Made by a program: the position numbers and the translations under genes. The notes beneath the pieces are model-generated. The model was not told the origin of the DNA. It worked only from the letters and a program-made list of their open reading frames with translations, and did not search any database. DNA of 64,000 bases, taken from the NCBI RefSeq assembly GCF_010894405.1, contig NZ_JAAIYA010000011.1, positions 1 through 64,000 on the forward strand. Reading direction: 5' to 3'. Below, in pieces: positions 48,494 through 61,566 of the stretch (the stretch's first letter is position 1; every line of letters begins with the position of its first letter). This stretch comes from Pyxidicoccus caerfyrddinensis (lineage in GTDB: Bacteria > Myxococcota > Myxococcia > Myxococcales > Myxococcaceae).

Positions 48494-48523
48494 GGGGGCG
48501 GCGCCGCCGCTTTTTTCGCCCCC
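48494..48523. promoter_or_regulatory. Stem-loop in the rho leader region
   Basis: GGGGGCG and CGCCCCC pair around GCGCCGCCGC plus six T (plus strand). It is 187 bases upstream of rho and 29 bases past the end of the sppA-like gene. On the transcribed (minus) strand it has an A-run in the loop, not a T-tail, so it is unlikely to be a standard terminator. Confidence 0.4.
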
Positions 48524-48551
48524 GCTTCACTCCGGTGTTCTGCGGCCGACC

Positions 48552-51029
48552 TCACTCCACCGTGAGGGTGAAGGGCATCATCGCCTTCATCCCCGGCTGG
48601 AGCAGCTCCAGATTCAGCCCCGCGGAGCGCGCCAGCATCCGGAGCGGCTCGGGAATGGCGGGAGGCGGCTCGGGCAGGAGGGCGAGCGCCGCCCGCACGC
48701 CCGGCTCCCCGCCCAGCCCGGAGAAGAAGCCCCGCGCCTCGCCCATGACGACGACGTCCACGTCCTCGTCCGCGGGCACGCCGGCCCGCTTCCGCGCGGC
48801 GTCCACCGCCTCGGGCAGGCCGCCCAGCCGGTCCACCAGCCCGCGCGCCAGCGCATCCTGCCCGCTCCACACGCGGCCCCGCGCGAGCTCGTCCACCTTC
48901 GCCTTGTCCAGCTTCCGCCGCGCGGCCACCTCGGTGATGAAGATGTCGTACGAGGCATCCACCCACGCCTGCGCCGCCGTCTGCTCCTCCGGCGTCCACG
49001 GCTCCCACGTGTCGAACATGTCCGCGAGCGGGGCGCGGGTGATGTTCTCCTGGCTGACGCCGAGCATCCCGCCCAGCAGCCCCTGGAGGGCGGGCTTGAC
49101 GTAGTAGACGCCGATGCTGCCGGTAATCGTGGGGGCGAGGGCGAGCACCTCGGTGGCGCCCATGGCCGTGTAGTAGCCGCCGGACGCGGCGAAGTCGCCC
49201 ATGGAGGCGATGACGGGCTTGTGCTTCGCCGCCTCCAGCACCGCCTGGTACATCAGGTGCGAGGCCAGCACGTCCCCGCCGCCCGAGTCCACGCGCACCA
49301 CGATGCCCACCACGGACGCGTCCGCCTGCGCGCGCTCCAGCGCCCGCACCACCGTCTCCGCGCCGGCAATCTGGCTGAAGCCCAGCGGGTCCTCGCGGCT
49401 GCGGCCCCCGGAGATGGTGCCCAGCACCGGCACCACGGCGATGCGGCGCCGGCGGCCCCAGCGCCCCTCGCGCTCGTCCCTGGGCGCGTAGGTGGTGCTG
49501 AAGCGGCCACCCGGCACCAGCTCCTTCACCTTCGCGTCCAGCTCGGTGGGGAGGATGACGCCGTCGAGGAAGCCCAGCTCGTGGGCCCTCTTCGCCGTGG
49601 CGAGCCCCGCGGCCCACAGCTCCCGCAGCCGCTCGGGCGGCTGCTTGCGAGACTCCGCCACGCCCTTCTCGTACCAGGCCGACTGCGTGTCCAGGTACGC
49701 GTTCACCTGCTCGCGCCACTCCGCGCTGGGCTCGGTGTTGGCGAGCTGCTCCGTGGCCGACTTGTACTTGCCCACGCGCGCCACGTCCCAGTGCACGCCC
49801 AGCTTCTGGAACGTCCCGCCAATGGTGTTGAGGTGCACCACCAGCCCGTTGATGGGCAGCATCGCCTCAGGCACCGCGTAGACGCGGTCCGCCGCCGAGG
49901 CCACGAAGTAGCCCTCGTCGTCCGCCGACAGCAGCACCGCCATCACCCGCTTGCCCGAAGCGCGCAGCCGCAGCACCGCCTGGCGCAGCTCCTCCGCCTT
50001 GCCCCAGTTGACGCCGGGCAGCCCCTCCATCTTCAGCACCACGCCGCTCAGCCGCTCGTCCTTCGCCGCCAGGTCCAGCCACCGCGCCAGTTCCAGGTAC
50101 GGGTCCGTGCCGCTCGCCCCCAGCAGCGCGAGCAGCGGGTTGTTGCCGCCGGCCAGCATGTCGTTGACGTCCACCATCGCCACCACGCCGCCGGGCGGAC
50201 GCAGCGAGCGGTAGCTCTCGCTGGACAGCCGCAGCGCCAGCACGTGGTCCGTCCCGTCCTCCGTGCCGCCCACCGCGTACGTGAGGCCGAGGCCGGACGT
50301 GTCCACCGTGGCCGCCACCTGGAGCGCCAGCGGCGCGCCGCTGACGAAGCCGTGGGACACGCCCGCGCCCAGGCGCAGGCCCGGAATCACCTCCGCGTTG
50401 AGCGTGTACGTGGCCTGCCCCTGGCGGAAGGCCCCTTCGGAGAAGAGCCAGTCCACGCCCAGCGTGTAGCGCTCGTCCAGCGGCCGCACGCCCAGGCCCA
50501 GGTTGTACTGGCGCTTCAGCTCGAAGCGGCCCTCCTCGGGGGCGTTGAGGTCGCGCACCACCGCCGCCAGCGACAGCGCGCGCGCCGGCCGCGCGGTGAG
50601 GCCCAGGTCGAAGCTGGACAACGCATCGAGGTCGCCGTCGTCCGAGCTGAAGGTGTGCCACGAGCCGCCCAGCTGCAGCGTGCGCGAGCCCACCGACAGG
50701 CCCAGCGACGTCTTGCGGTAGTCCGGCTCCGCGCGGCCGCGCACCCACTCCATGGAGAGGCCCGCGCCCAGCCCCAGGAAGCGCGAGGCCAGGAAGACGC
50801 CGTCGCCCACGCCGTCCCGCACGAGGTTGCGCTCGTGCAGGTAGAACAGCTGGCTGCCCCCGACGTAGCCGAGGCCGGCGGGGTTGAGGGAGAGGGCGGT
50901 GGCCTCGTCCACCAGCGCCGCGCCGGTGGGCGGCAGCGTCACACCCCGGGAGGGGAGGGGGGCGCTGTCGATGGCGCCCGTCTGGGCGGCCGCGAGGGAG
51001 GGGAGCAGCAGGAGGGCAAGCAGGCGCAT
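48552..51029 (-). CDS. SppA-type signal peptide peptidase fused to a beta-barrel-like N-terminus
   Basis: An 825-residue protein with a signal peptide. Residues about 20-275 are amphipathic strands like an outer-membrane barrel (FLGLGAGLSMEWVRGRAEPD; LRLGAGVSHGFVSGAPLALQ). Residues about 290-800 are a double SppA (67K-type) protease: the catalytic Lys423 lies in GKYKSA and the Ser616 in ASGGYY, 193 apart as in E. coli SppA (about 200). SppA normally has an inner-membrane anchor; here the N-terminal region suggests outer-membrane or periplasmic placement. It would degrade peptides or proteins there. Confidence 0.85.
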   Translation of the reverse strand: MRLLALLLLPSLAAAQTGAIDSAPLPSRGVTLPPTGAALVDEATALSLNPAGLGYVGGSQLFYLHERNLVRDGVGDGVFLASRFLGLGAGLSMEWVRGRAEPDYRKTSLGLSVGSRTLQLGGSWHTFSSDDGDLDALSSFDLGLTARPARALSLAAVVRDLNAPEEGRFELKRQYNLGLGVRPLDERYTLGVDWLFSEGAFRQGQATYTLNAEVIPGLRLGAGVSHGFVSGAPLALQVAATVDTSGLGLTYAVGGTEDGTDHVLALRLSSESYRSLRPPGGVVAMVDVNDMLAGGNNPLLALLGASGTDPYLELARWLDLAAKDERLSGVVLKMEGLPGVNWGKAEELRQAVLRLRASGKRVMAVLLSADDEGYFVASAADRVYAVPEAMLPINGLVVHLNTIGGTFQKLGVHWDVARVGKYKSATEQLANTEPSAEWREQVNAYLDTQSAWYEKGVAESRKQPPERLRELWAAGLATAKRAHELGFLDGVILPTELDAKVKELVPGGRFSTTYAPRDEREGRWGRRRRIAVVPVLGTISGGRSREDPLGFSQIAGAETVVRALERAQADASVVGIVVRVDSGGGDVLASHLMYQAVLEAAKHKPVIASMGDFAASGGYYTAMGATEVLALAPTITGSIGVYYVKPALQGLLGGMLGVSQENITRAPLADMFDTWEPWTPEEQTAAQAWVDASYDIFITEVAARRKLDKAKVDELARGRVWSGQDALARGLVDRLGGLPEAVDAARKRAGVPADEDVDVVVMGEARGFFSGLGGEPGVRAALALLPEPPPAIPEPLRMLARSAGLNLELLQPGMKAMMPFTLTVE

Positions 51030-51077
51030 ACGCCCCGGGACTCTAGGCGCCGAGCGCCCCGGGACAAGCGCCGCGCG

Positions 51078-52277
51078 TCACCAATCCTCGGTTCCGGACA
51101 CCCCGTCCAGCGGGTCGTCGCCTTTCTTCTTCTTCTCCGAGGCCTTCGTCTTGCCGCCGCGGTCCTCGGCGCTCCAGTCCTCGGTGCCGCCGCGGTTGTC
51201 CAGCGGGTCCGAGCTGCGCGACACCTTCTCCTCGCCGCTCGTGTTCACCAGCTGGTTCACCATGCGCTCCAGCTCGTTCTTCAGCTGGCCGAACTCGTCG
51301 CCCTGCAGCACCACGCGCCGGCCGCCAACCCGCTTGCCGCTCTTGATGTCGTAGTAGCTCAGCGACAGCTCCGAGCCGTCCTCCAGCGCCTTCAGCGTGC
51401 CCACCATGGCGCGATCCAGCCCCAGCGACTGGCCCATGGCCGTCACCCCGGAGGCCTTCGACGCGCCGCGAATCACCTCGCCGGCCACGCGGTCCAGCTG
51501 CACGTCATAGGCCTTGTACGCGGGCGTGGGCACCAGGACCGCGCTCACCTCCACGTCGTCCGGCGTCACCTCCAGGAGCTGCCCGTGCTGGCGGAAGCCG
51601 GGGCGCTCCAGCCGCAAGAGGTGCTTGCCGATAGGCAGCGTGGACAGCGTCGTCGGCGTGTAGCCCACCATCTCCCCGTCCAGGTACACCCGCGCGCCCG
51701 CGGGCCGCGACTTCACCGTGGCGCCGCCGCGCAGCTGTGAGGTGCGGCTGGTGGCCACCTGCACGCGCAGGGCGAGGTAGTCCCGGCCGAAGCGCTTGGG
51801 GTTCAGCTCGAAGGTGGGGTTGAGGGCAATCAAATCCATCAGCGCCAGCTTCGCCTCCTCCACGTCGCCGCGCAGGTGCAGCAGCGCGCCGTAGAGGGCC
51901 AGCGACTCACACAGGGGCGAGCAGCCGCGCATGGCCCCGGCCGCGGACTCCAGCTCCTTGAGGGTGCCGCGGACCTTCTTCTCCGCCTCCTCGTACTCCT
52001 TCTTGTCGAAGGCGGCGACGCTCTCCGACAGGCCCTTGCGCGCCCTGTCCAGGGACGCCTTGGCCGCCGTGTCCTCCGGCATCCCGAACAGCTCCTCGGG
52101 CTTGCGCACGGTGAAGCTCGCGAAGTTGCCGAGGGCGTCATTCATGTAGCCCTCCATCCGCACGCTCGCGGACTCGGAGGCCGGGTCCATGGGCACGACG
52201 AGGCTGGTGACGGTCCGCGCCGGAGGCGGGGCTGCCAGGGCCAGCGCGGGGAGGAGGGCGAGGACAAGGGCTTTCAT
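51078..52277 (-). CDS. Secreted PEGA-domain protein with DPLD/GTEDW repeat tail
   Basis: A 399-residue protein with a signal peptide (LALLPALALAAPPP). A helical, TPR-like region (about 65-170) leads to a PEGA domain (about 180-250: SRPAGARVYLDGEMVGYTPT). The C-terminal tail holds two copies of the motif DPLD-x(3)-GTEDW separated by a Lys-rich linker, the second at the very end. The start is ATG 52277; earlier codons would disrupt the signal. It is 48 bases before the sppA-like gene, presumably co-transcribed. The function is unknown. Confidence 0.8.
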   Translation of the reverse strand: MKALVLALLPALALAAPPPARTVTSLVVPMDPASESASVRMEGYMNDALGNFASFTVRKPEELFGMPEDTAAKASLDRARKGLSESVAAFDKKEYEEAEKKVRGTLKELESAAGAMRGCSPLCESLALYGALLHLRGDVEEAKLALMDLIALNPTFELNPKRFGRDYLALRVQVATSRTSQLRGGATVKSRPAGARVYLDGEMVGYTPTTLSTLPIGKHLLRLERPGFRQHGQLLEVTPDDVEVSAVLVPTPAYKAYDVQLDRVAGEVIRGASKASGVTAMGQSLGLDRAMVGTLKALEDGSELSLSYYDIKSGKRVGGRRVVLQGDEFGQLKNELERMVNQLVNTSGEEKVSRSSDPLDNRGGTEDWSAEDRGGKTKASEKKKKGDDPLDGVSGTEDW

Positions 52278-52333
52278 GGGGTACCTCGAAACGGGCGACG
52301 CGAGCCGCCCGCCATTCATTCAATCCCTGCGCC

Positions 52334-53860
52334 TCAGAAACCGACGCCGCCGGACACGGGGTTCCAGCCGCTGCCCTTGTCCTGGGTGGCCACGAACACG
52401 GCGCCCGCCGTCACCGCCGCCACGCCGCCCACCACGGCCCAGAACGCGGGCCGCTTCAGGAACGAGGTGTCCAGGCCGCCGCCGCGCTCGGAGACGCGGG
52501 GCGCCAGGGCGCCGTTGACGAAGTCGCGCACCTGGTCCGCCGCGGCGGTCGGGCCGTGCTTCCCCTCGCGCGACGCCAGCTCGATTTCCACGCCGCGCAG
52601 CCGCGCCTTGGACTTCAAGTCCCACGCCTGCAGCTCCGCCTCGGCGCGGCCCTTCTTGTCGCGGGACACCGCGGCCAGCACCACGTAGCGGGCGCCCAGC
52701 CGCTCGCCAATCGCGCGCGCCTCGGCGGGGACGACGTCCTGGTCGAAGGCCTGCTCGGACGCGGCCTTGGCGGCGGCGTCACGCACGGCGGCCAGGCCCG
52801 GCGCGGGCTCCAGCTTCGCCTTCAGCGCGGTGGGCGCGGAGGACTTCACCTCCGCGTAGGTGGAGTAGGCCGCGTAGCCGGGCAGCTGTACCACCACGGG
52901 GTGCTGGCCGGCGGGCACCTCCACGGCCCTCATCGGCGTGACGCCCAGCTTCTGGCCGCGCACCCGCACCTCGGCGCCGGCCGGCTGCGAGTCCACCGCC
53001 AGCGTGCCCGAGGGCAGTCCCCTCACGGCGGTGCGGGCCTCGTCGTAGGCCTTCTGCACTTCCTGGCTGAAGAGGGCGCTGTCCGGACGGGCGGTGGGCT
53101 CGGCCACCGCGGCGTGGGTGAAGGCCTCCTTGGCGCCCATCATGTCCCCGTTGAGCTGCCGCGAGGCGCCCAGGAAGATGTAGGCCTGCGCCAGCCGCTC
53201 CGTGCTCAGCTCCGCCGGGGCCTGCGTGTAGGCCTCCGCCGCCGCCTTGAACTTCGCCTCCGCGGCCTCGGGGTCCAGGTTGTCGTAGGCGGTGCGGCCC
53301 TCCTCGAAGAGGGTGTCCGCCTTCGTCAGCGACACGGGCTCCGGCGGCGGGAAGGCCGCCCCCAGGTCCACCAGCTCCACGCCGGTGCCCAGGTGGCGCA
53401 GCAGCTCGCCCTCCAGCTTCGCCGCCGCGTCAGCCGCCGCGGGCGTGCGCGCCACGGCGAACAGCGCCACCGGGCCGGAGGCCGTCAGCAGGGCCGGCTT
53501 CTCCAGGACGGGCTTCACCACGGCGGGCGTGGGCTCCGGCTTCGCCGGGGTGGCCACCGCGGGCGTCGCCGGCTTCTCCAGCGGCGTCACCGGCGTCTCG
53601 TGCTCCGCGGGCGTGGCGGGCTTCTCGTCGGGATCACCGAAGACCATGGGCTCGGTCGGCGCCACTTCCCCGGTCTCCGCCGTCTCGCTCTCCTCGGCGG
53701 CGGGCACCTTCTTCTTCTTGGAAGGTGCCTTCTTCTTCTTCACCACCTTGGTGACGGCCGGCTTCTTCTTGCTGGCCTTCTTCCGGGTGGTCTGTGCGTG
53801 CGCGGGGAGGACGGCCAGGAGCAGCGCGAAAAGCAGGGCGAGTCGGCGGAACGTGTTCAC
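52334..53860 (-). CDS. Secreted PEGA-domain protein with TPR-like middle and C-terminal membrane helix
   Basis: A 508-residue protein, GTG start, with a signal peptide ending AHA. A Lys-rich segment (KKASKKKPAVTKVVKKKKAP) and a Pro/Thr/Ala-rich linker lead to a helical middle (about 190-285), then a PEGA domain (about 285-355: GTLAVDSQPAGAEVRVRGQK). A further domain and a C-terminal hydrophobic helix (FWAVVGGVAAVTAGAVFVAT) follow. It shares domains with the neighbour at 51078, 56 bases away, so the two may form a pair. Confidence 0.8.
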   Translation of the reverse strand: MNTFRRLALLFALLLAVLPAHAQTTRKKASKKKPAVTKVVKKKKAPSKKKKVPAAEESETAETGEVAPTEPMVFGDPDEKPATPAEHETPVTPLEKPATPAVATPAKPEPTPAVVKPVLEKPALLTASGPVALFAVARTPAAADAAAKLEGELLRHLGTGVELVDLGAAFPPPEPVSLTKADTLFEEGRTAYDNLDPEAAEAKFKAAAEAYTQAPAELSTERLAQAYIFLGASRQLNGDMMGAKEAFTHAAVAEPTARPDSALFSQEVQKAYDEARTAVRGLPSGTLAVDSQPAGAEVRVRGQKLGVTPMRAVEVPAGQHPVVVQLPGYAAYSTYAEVKSSAPTALKAKLEPAPGLAAVRDAAAKAASEQAFDQDVVPAEARAIGERLGARYVVLAAVSRDKKGRAEAELQAWDLKSKARLRGVEIELASREGKHGPTAAADQVRDFVNGALAPRVSERGGGLDTSFLKRPAFWAVVGGVAAVTAGAVFVATQDKGSGWNPVSGGVGF

Positions 53861-53961
53861 GGCGCCGGAGCCTAGCCGAGCAGGGGGGCTTCCTCACAAG
53901 TCCCGGACCGTCCCCATGGCCCTTCCGAGCCCCGGGCCGCCGGCCCTGTAGGGTGGGGAAC

Positions 53962-53987
53962 GACCCGCGCCACCAGGGGCGCGGGCC
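53962..53987 (-). terminator. Terminator after parE
   Basis: GGCCCGCGCC, loop CCTGGT, GGCGCGGGTC (10-bp stem with one wobble on the minus strand), followed by GTTCCCC. A weak T-tail. Confidence 0.55.
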
Positions 53988-54010
53988 GCGTTTCCAGGCA
54001 GACTGGACGG

Positions 54011-55942
<1,932 letters not shown>

Positions 55943-55954
55943 GGCTTCCTCTGA

Positions 55955-58345
<2,391 letters not shown>

Positions 58346-58696
58346 CAATCCAGGTGAGAACGCCTCGTACCCGAACGCGGCGCGCGACCCGCGCACTCCT
58401 CACTTCCGGGTCCGGAGGTATGTAACAGGGCGGCGGGACTACCATGGCCCCCTGACATTTGGAACGAATTCGGGGGGTTGCGCATGCTCCGGGTGCGCCC
58501 ACCTATACGTCCGTATAGTCCTGTGCTCCAGTAGAACCCACCGCCAACCCCGCGAAATTCCGAGGTTGTGGGGCTGACTGGTTGCTGTGGGGACGGGACG
58601 GTGGGTGTGGGGGGTACCGGACTACCCGTGGTCACCGGGAGGCGACCTGGCCGGGGTCGCCGGAAGGCGACCTGGCCGTGGTCGCCGGAAGGCGAC
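58346..58696. other. Gene-free stretch upstream of parC
   Basis: It contains the likely parC promoter area (minus strand), an isolated AT-rich palindrome at 58503-58518, and most of the 25-bp tandem repeats (58630-58719). Reading frames are shadows without ribosome sites. Confidence 0.7.
58503..58518. promoter_or_regulatory. Perfect AT-rich palindrome, operator-like
   Basis: CTATACG, TC, CGTATAG: perfect 7-bp arms with a two-base centre, 158 bases upstream of parC. It resembles TetR-type operators. No regulator gene is adjacent. Confidence 0.5.
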
Positions 58697-58719
58697 CTAT
58701 CCGTTGTCACCGGTAGGGG
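58630..58719. repeat. 25-bp tandem repeats, 3.6 copies
   Basis: Units of the form GGTCGCCGGAAGGCGACCTG plus five bases; each carries the short palindrome GGTCGCCnnnnGGCGACC, so the array can form a series of hairpins. It overlaps the last codons of the gene ending at 58697, and may double as its terminator. Confidence 0.8.
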
Positions 58720-59407
58720 AGGCGGGCGGCTTGGGCTTGCGGGGGTCCGCGTTGCGGGCCTTGCCCCAGCTGCCGTCCTTGAAGATGCGGACGCCCCGGC
58801 CGCCGGCGCCGCCGATCATCCCGGGGATGGTGGCCTGGACGGGCTTGGCCCCCGGCGGCTGGTACACGACGCGCACCTTGCGGGCGGAGGGAATCGCCGG
58901 GCTGGTGGCGTCCACGAGGAGGTAGACGGTGTTCTCGTCCACGTGGAGCCGCTCGGTGTCCTGGCGGTGGTTGAGCTCGGCGAGCAGCTCGCCGTCATCC
59001 GCGGAGCGCGCGTCATTGGCGAGCAGGCGGACCTTCACGCGCAGCCGGGTCTCCGGGGGCGAGCCGTCTTCGTTGGCGGCCTCGCGCACGCCCTGGACGA
59101 CGATGGCCACGTCGGCGCCATTGGCGGGGCCGTCCTGCGTCAGGTGCAGGCCCGTCTGCTTGCTGGAGTCGGTGTCCAGGAGGAGGGTGGCGTTGGCGCA
59201 GCGGCTCTTGCAGCCCTCGCCCCAGGGCTCGCGGTCGAAGCGCAGGCGCATGGCGAAGTCGCTGCCCTGGGGGCCCACGGTGGCGTCGACGATGACGGGC
59301 CGCTCGCCCCCCGGCGGGGCGGTGTAGCGGAAGGTCGGCTTCTCCTTCGCGGCGAAGCTGGTGCTGGCGAGCAGCGTGCAGACGAGCAGCGGCAGCGGAC
59401 GCTTCAC
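58697..59407 (-). CDS. Secreted protein of unknown function
   Basis: A 236-residue protein; the GTG start has AGGAGG at good distance. Signal peptide ends ASTSFA (cut before AKEKPT). The body is beta-rich (VIVDATVGPQGSDFAMRLRF; DTERLHVDENTVYLLVDATS), like a DOMON- or CBM9-type sugar- or heme-binding fold, though I cannot confirm this. It contains a C-x(3)-C pair (GCKSRC). The tail ends within the 25-bp repeat. Confidence 0.75.
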   Translation of the reverse strand: MKRPLPLLVCTLLASTSFAAKEKPTFRYTAPPGGERPVIVDATVGPQGSDFAMRLRFDREPWGEGCKSRCANATLLLDTDSSKQTGLHLTQDGPANGADVAIVVQGVREAANEDGSPPETRLRVKVRLLANDARSADDGELLAELNHRQDTERLHVDENTVYLLVDATSPAIPSARKVRVVYQPPGAKPVQATIPGMIGGAGGRGVRIFKDGSWGKARNADPRKPKPPASPTGDNG

Positions 59408-59506
59408 GGGACGAACCTCCTCGGGAGCCGGAGGGCGTATTCAAGTGGGAAGCGGCCCGCGGCTTCAAGTCCCGACGTTAGAGTGGGCGGGTGGAGGAGG
59501 AACGCG

Positions 59507-60163
59507 ATGCGCAATCCGTACGTGCGGCAGCTCAAGCTGGGGCCCATGGACAACTTCGTCTACCTGGTGGGGCCGGCCAGGTCGGACGAGGTGCTGGTGG
59601 TGGACCCGGCGTGGGACGTGGAGGCGATTGAGCGGACGGTGAAGGAGGAGGGGAAGCGGCTCGTCGGCGCCTTCGTCTCGCACTGTCACTTCGACCACAT
59701 CAACGGGCTGCCGGACCTGCTCTCCCGGCACGACGTGCCGGTGTACGTGCAGCGCGAGGAGGTCCAGTTCTCCGCCGAGCTGCGCGAATTGGGTGACGCG
59801 CTGCGTCCGGTGGGGCCGGGGGACGTGGTGAAGGTGGGGACGGAGGACTTCCATGCGCTGCACACGCCGGGGCACACGCCGGGCTCCCACTGCCTGCTGG
59901 CGGGGGACGCGCTGGTGTCCGGGGACACGGTGTTCATCAACGGCTGCGGCCGGTGTGACATGAACGGCGGCAACCCGGAGGAGATGTACCGCTCGCTGTC
60001 CCAGGTGCTGTTGAAGGTGCCGGACACCGCGAAGCTGTGGCCGGGGCACGACTACGCGGACGTGCCGGTGACGTCCATGGCCGAGGTGCGGAAGAAGAAC
60101 CCGTACTTCGCCTTCCACGACGTGGCCTCGTTCGTGGCGTTCCGCATGCGGCCGAGGAAGTAG
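59507..60163 (+). CDS. MBL-fold metallohydrolase (glyoxalase II-like)
   Basis: A 218-residue protein; ATG 59507 has GGAGGAGG ahead. The metal motif is S-H-C-H-F-D-H-I-N-G (H-x-H-x-D-H), then HTPGHTPGSHCL, GDALVSGDTVF and WPGHDYAD: all metal ligands of the glyoxalase II/persulfide dioxygenase group are present. The neighbour is cysK on the other strand, consistent with a sulfur-metabolism enzyme such as a persulfide dioxygenase, but a plain thioesterase is equally possible. Confidence 0.88.
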   Translation: MRNPYVRQLKLGPMDNFVYLVGPARSDEVLVVDPAWDVEAIERTVKEEGKRLVGAFVSHCHFDHINGLPDLLSRHDVPVYVQREEVQFSAELRELGDALRPVGPGDVVKVGTEDFHALHTPGHTPGSHCLLAGDALVSGDTVFINGCGRCDMNGGNPEEMYRSLSQVLLKVPDTAKLWPGHDYADVPVTSMAEVRKKNPYFAFHDVASFVAFRMRPRK

Positions 60164-60186
60164 CGCCCGGGAGGGCTCCCGGGCGC
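60163..60186. terminator. Bidirectional terminator between MBL hydrolase gene and cysK
   Basis: GCGCCCGGGAG, GG, CTCCCGGGCGC: a perfect 11-bp stem overlapping the stop codon of the plus-strand gene. No clear T-run follows on either strand. Confidence 0.65.
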
Positions 60187-60202
60187 ACGGGGCTCCGCGA
60201 CG

Positions 60203-61117
60203 TCAAGCGAACAGGTTCTCGATGGAGAGGTACCGCTCGCCCGTGTCGTAGTTGAACGTCAGCACGCGGCTGCCGTCCGGTACCTCCGCCAGCTTGCGCT
60301 GCACGGCCGCGAGCGACGCGCCCGAGGAGAGGCCGAGGAAGATGCCCTCCTCCTTCGCGGCCCGCCGCGTGAAGTCGAAGGCCTCCTCCTCGGGAATCTG
60401 GATGACGCCGTCGAGCACCTCGGTGCGGAGGATTTTCGGGATGAAGCCCGCGCCGATGCCTTGGATGGGGTGCGGTCCCGGCTGGCCGCCGCTGAGCACG
60501 GGGGACTTCACCGGCTCCACGGCGAAGACCTTCAGCTTGGGGAAGCGGTCCTTGAGCACCTCGGCCACGCCGGTGATGTGGCCGCCGGTGCCCACGCCGG
60601 TAATCAGGTAGTCGATGCCCTCGGGGAAGTCCTGGAGGATTTCGCGCGCGGTGGTGCGCTTGTGGACCTCCACGTTGGCGGCGTTCTCGAACTGCTGCGG
60701 AATCCACGCGCCAGGCGTCTGCGCGACCAGTTCCTGCGCTCGCGCAATCGCGCCCTTCATGCCCTGCGCGCGCGGGGTGAGCTCCAGCTTCGCGCCATAG
60801 GCCGCCATGAGCCGGCGCCGCTCGATGCTCATCGACTCGGGCATGACGAGGGTGAGGGGATAGCCCTTCACCGCCGCGACCACCGCCAGGCCGATGCCCG
60901 TGTTGCCGGAGGTCGGCTCGATGATGACGCTCTCCTTCGTGAGCACACCGCGCGCCTCGGCGTCCTCAATCATCGACAGGGCGATGCGGTCCTTGATGCT
61001 GCCGCCCGGGTTGGCGCGCTCCAGCTTCACCCACACCTCCACGCGCGAAGAGAAGAGGCGGTTGATCCGGACGTGCGGGGTGTTGCCGATGGTCTGCAGG
61101 ATGTTGGCTGCCTTCAT
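60203..61117 (-). CDS. cysK: Cysteine synthase A (O-acetylserine sulfhydrylase)
   Basis: A 304-residue PLP enzyme of fold type II. The PLP lysine is in GGSIKDRIAL; the substrate loop is EPTSGNTGIGLAVVA; the phosphate-binding loop is TGVGTGGHITGV. It makes L-cysteine from O-acetylserine and sulfide. The start is ATG 61117 (GGAGG upstream). A cysteine-codon-rich leader ORF and a terminator-like hairpin lie directly upstream, which suggests control by cysteinyl-tRNA supply. Confidence 0.95.
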   Translation of the reverse strand: MKAANILQTIGNTPHVRINRLFSSRVEVWVKLERANPGGSIKDRIALSMIEDAEARGVLTKESVIIEPTSGNTGIGLAVVAAVKGYPLTLVMPESMSIERRRLMAAYGAKLELTPRAQGMKGAIARAQELVAQTPGAWIPQQFENAANVEVHKRTTAREILQDFPEGIDYLITGVGTGGHITGVAEVLKDRFPKLKVFAVEPVKSPVLSGGQPGPHPIQGIGAGFIPKILRTEVLDGVIQIPEEEAFDFTRRAAKEEGIFLGLSSGASLAAVQRKLAEVPDGSRVLTFNYDTGERYLSIENLFA

Positions 61118-61154
61118 GGGGTCTGCCTCCAGGTGGGAAGGGACAACGGGGACG

Positions 61155-61197
61155 TGAAAATGGAAGCGGCCCGACACCTCTTTGGAGGGCGGGCCGC
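61155..61197 (-). promoter_or_regulatory. Attenuator-like hairpin before cysK
   Basis: On the minus strand GCGGCCCG (61197-61190) pairs with CGGGCCGC (61173-61166) around a nested CCTC/GAGG stem, and TTCCATTTTC follows. It sits between the stop of the Cys-rich leader ORF (61228) and the cysK start (61117), where an attenuator terminator would be. Confidence 0.65.
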
Positions 61198-61227
61198 GCG
61201 AGCGACGGGAGAGATTTCAGGAACGCT

Positions 61228-61332
61228 CTACGCGCTCTCCCAGTGCTCGGGGCCCGCCAGACAGCAGCAGGCACACGCCACGCGGCAGCAGCAGCAGCAC
61301 TGAGCGCCAGTCGTGGGGAGCGGGAGCGACAT
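61228..61332 (-). CDS. Cysteine-rich leader peptide of cysK
   Basis: A 34-codon ORF: start ATG 61332 with AGGTGG just before it. Residues 12-16 are five consecutive cysteines (all TGC), and after R-V-A come C-A-C-C-C: nine cysteines in 13 codons; it then ends AGPEHWESA and stop. It lies 110 bases upstream of cysK on the same strand. Poly-Cys leader ORFs are known as cysteine-responsive attenuators in mycobacteria. Ribosome stalling at these codons when cysteine is short would favour reading through the hairpin downstream. Confidence 0.75.
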   Translation of the reverse strand: MSLPLPTTGAQCCCCCRVACACCCLAGPEHWESA

Positions 61333-61566
61333 CCACCTGGAACTATGTGCGTCCGGGCTGGCGGCCGTCAATCCGTTCCGCCGGGAAGGTGCCAGTCACT
61401 CCGGCCCCTCGGCGCCTGGTTCCGAGCCCGGTGCCACGCTCATTCCTCGCACCCACCTTCTGCTCACGGGGCTCCCTGGGGGAGGCCCCGGTGCTCGGGC
61501 TCGCACGCGAGCGGAACGGAAGCTCCGTTCCAGCTTCACCGCGGCCGCCTGGGAGGGAGTGCCGTG

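Noticed and set aside
58630..58719. Possible CRISPR array
   Set aside because: The 25-bp units abut directly with no variable spacers, and no cas genes are near.
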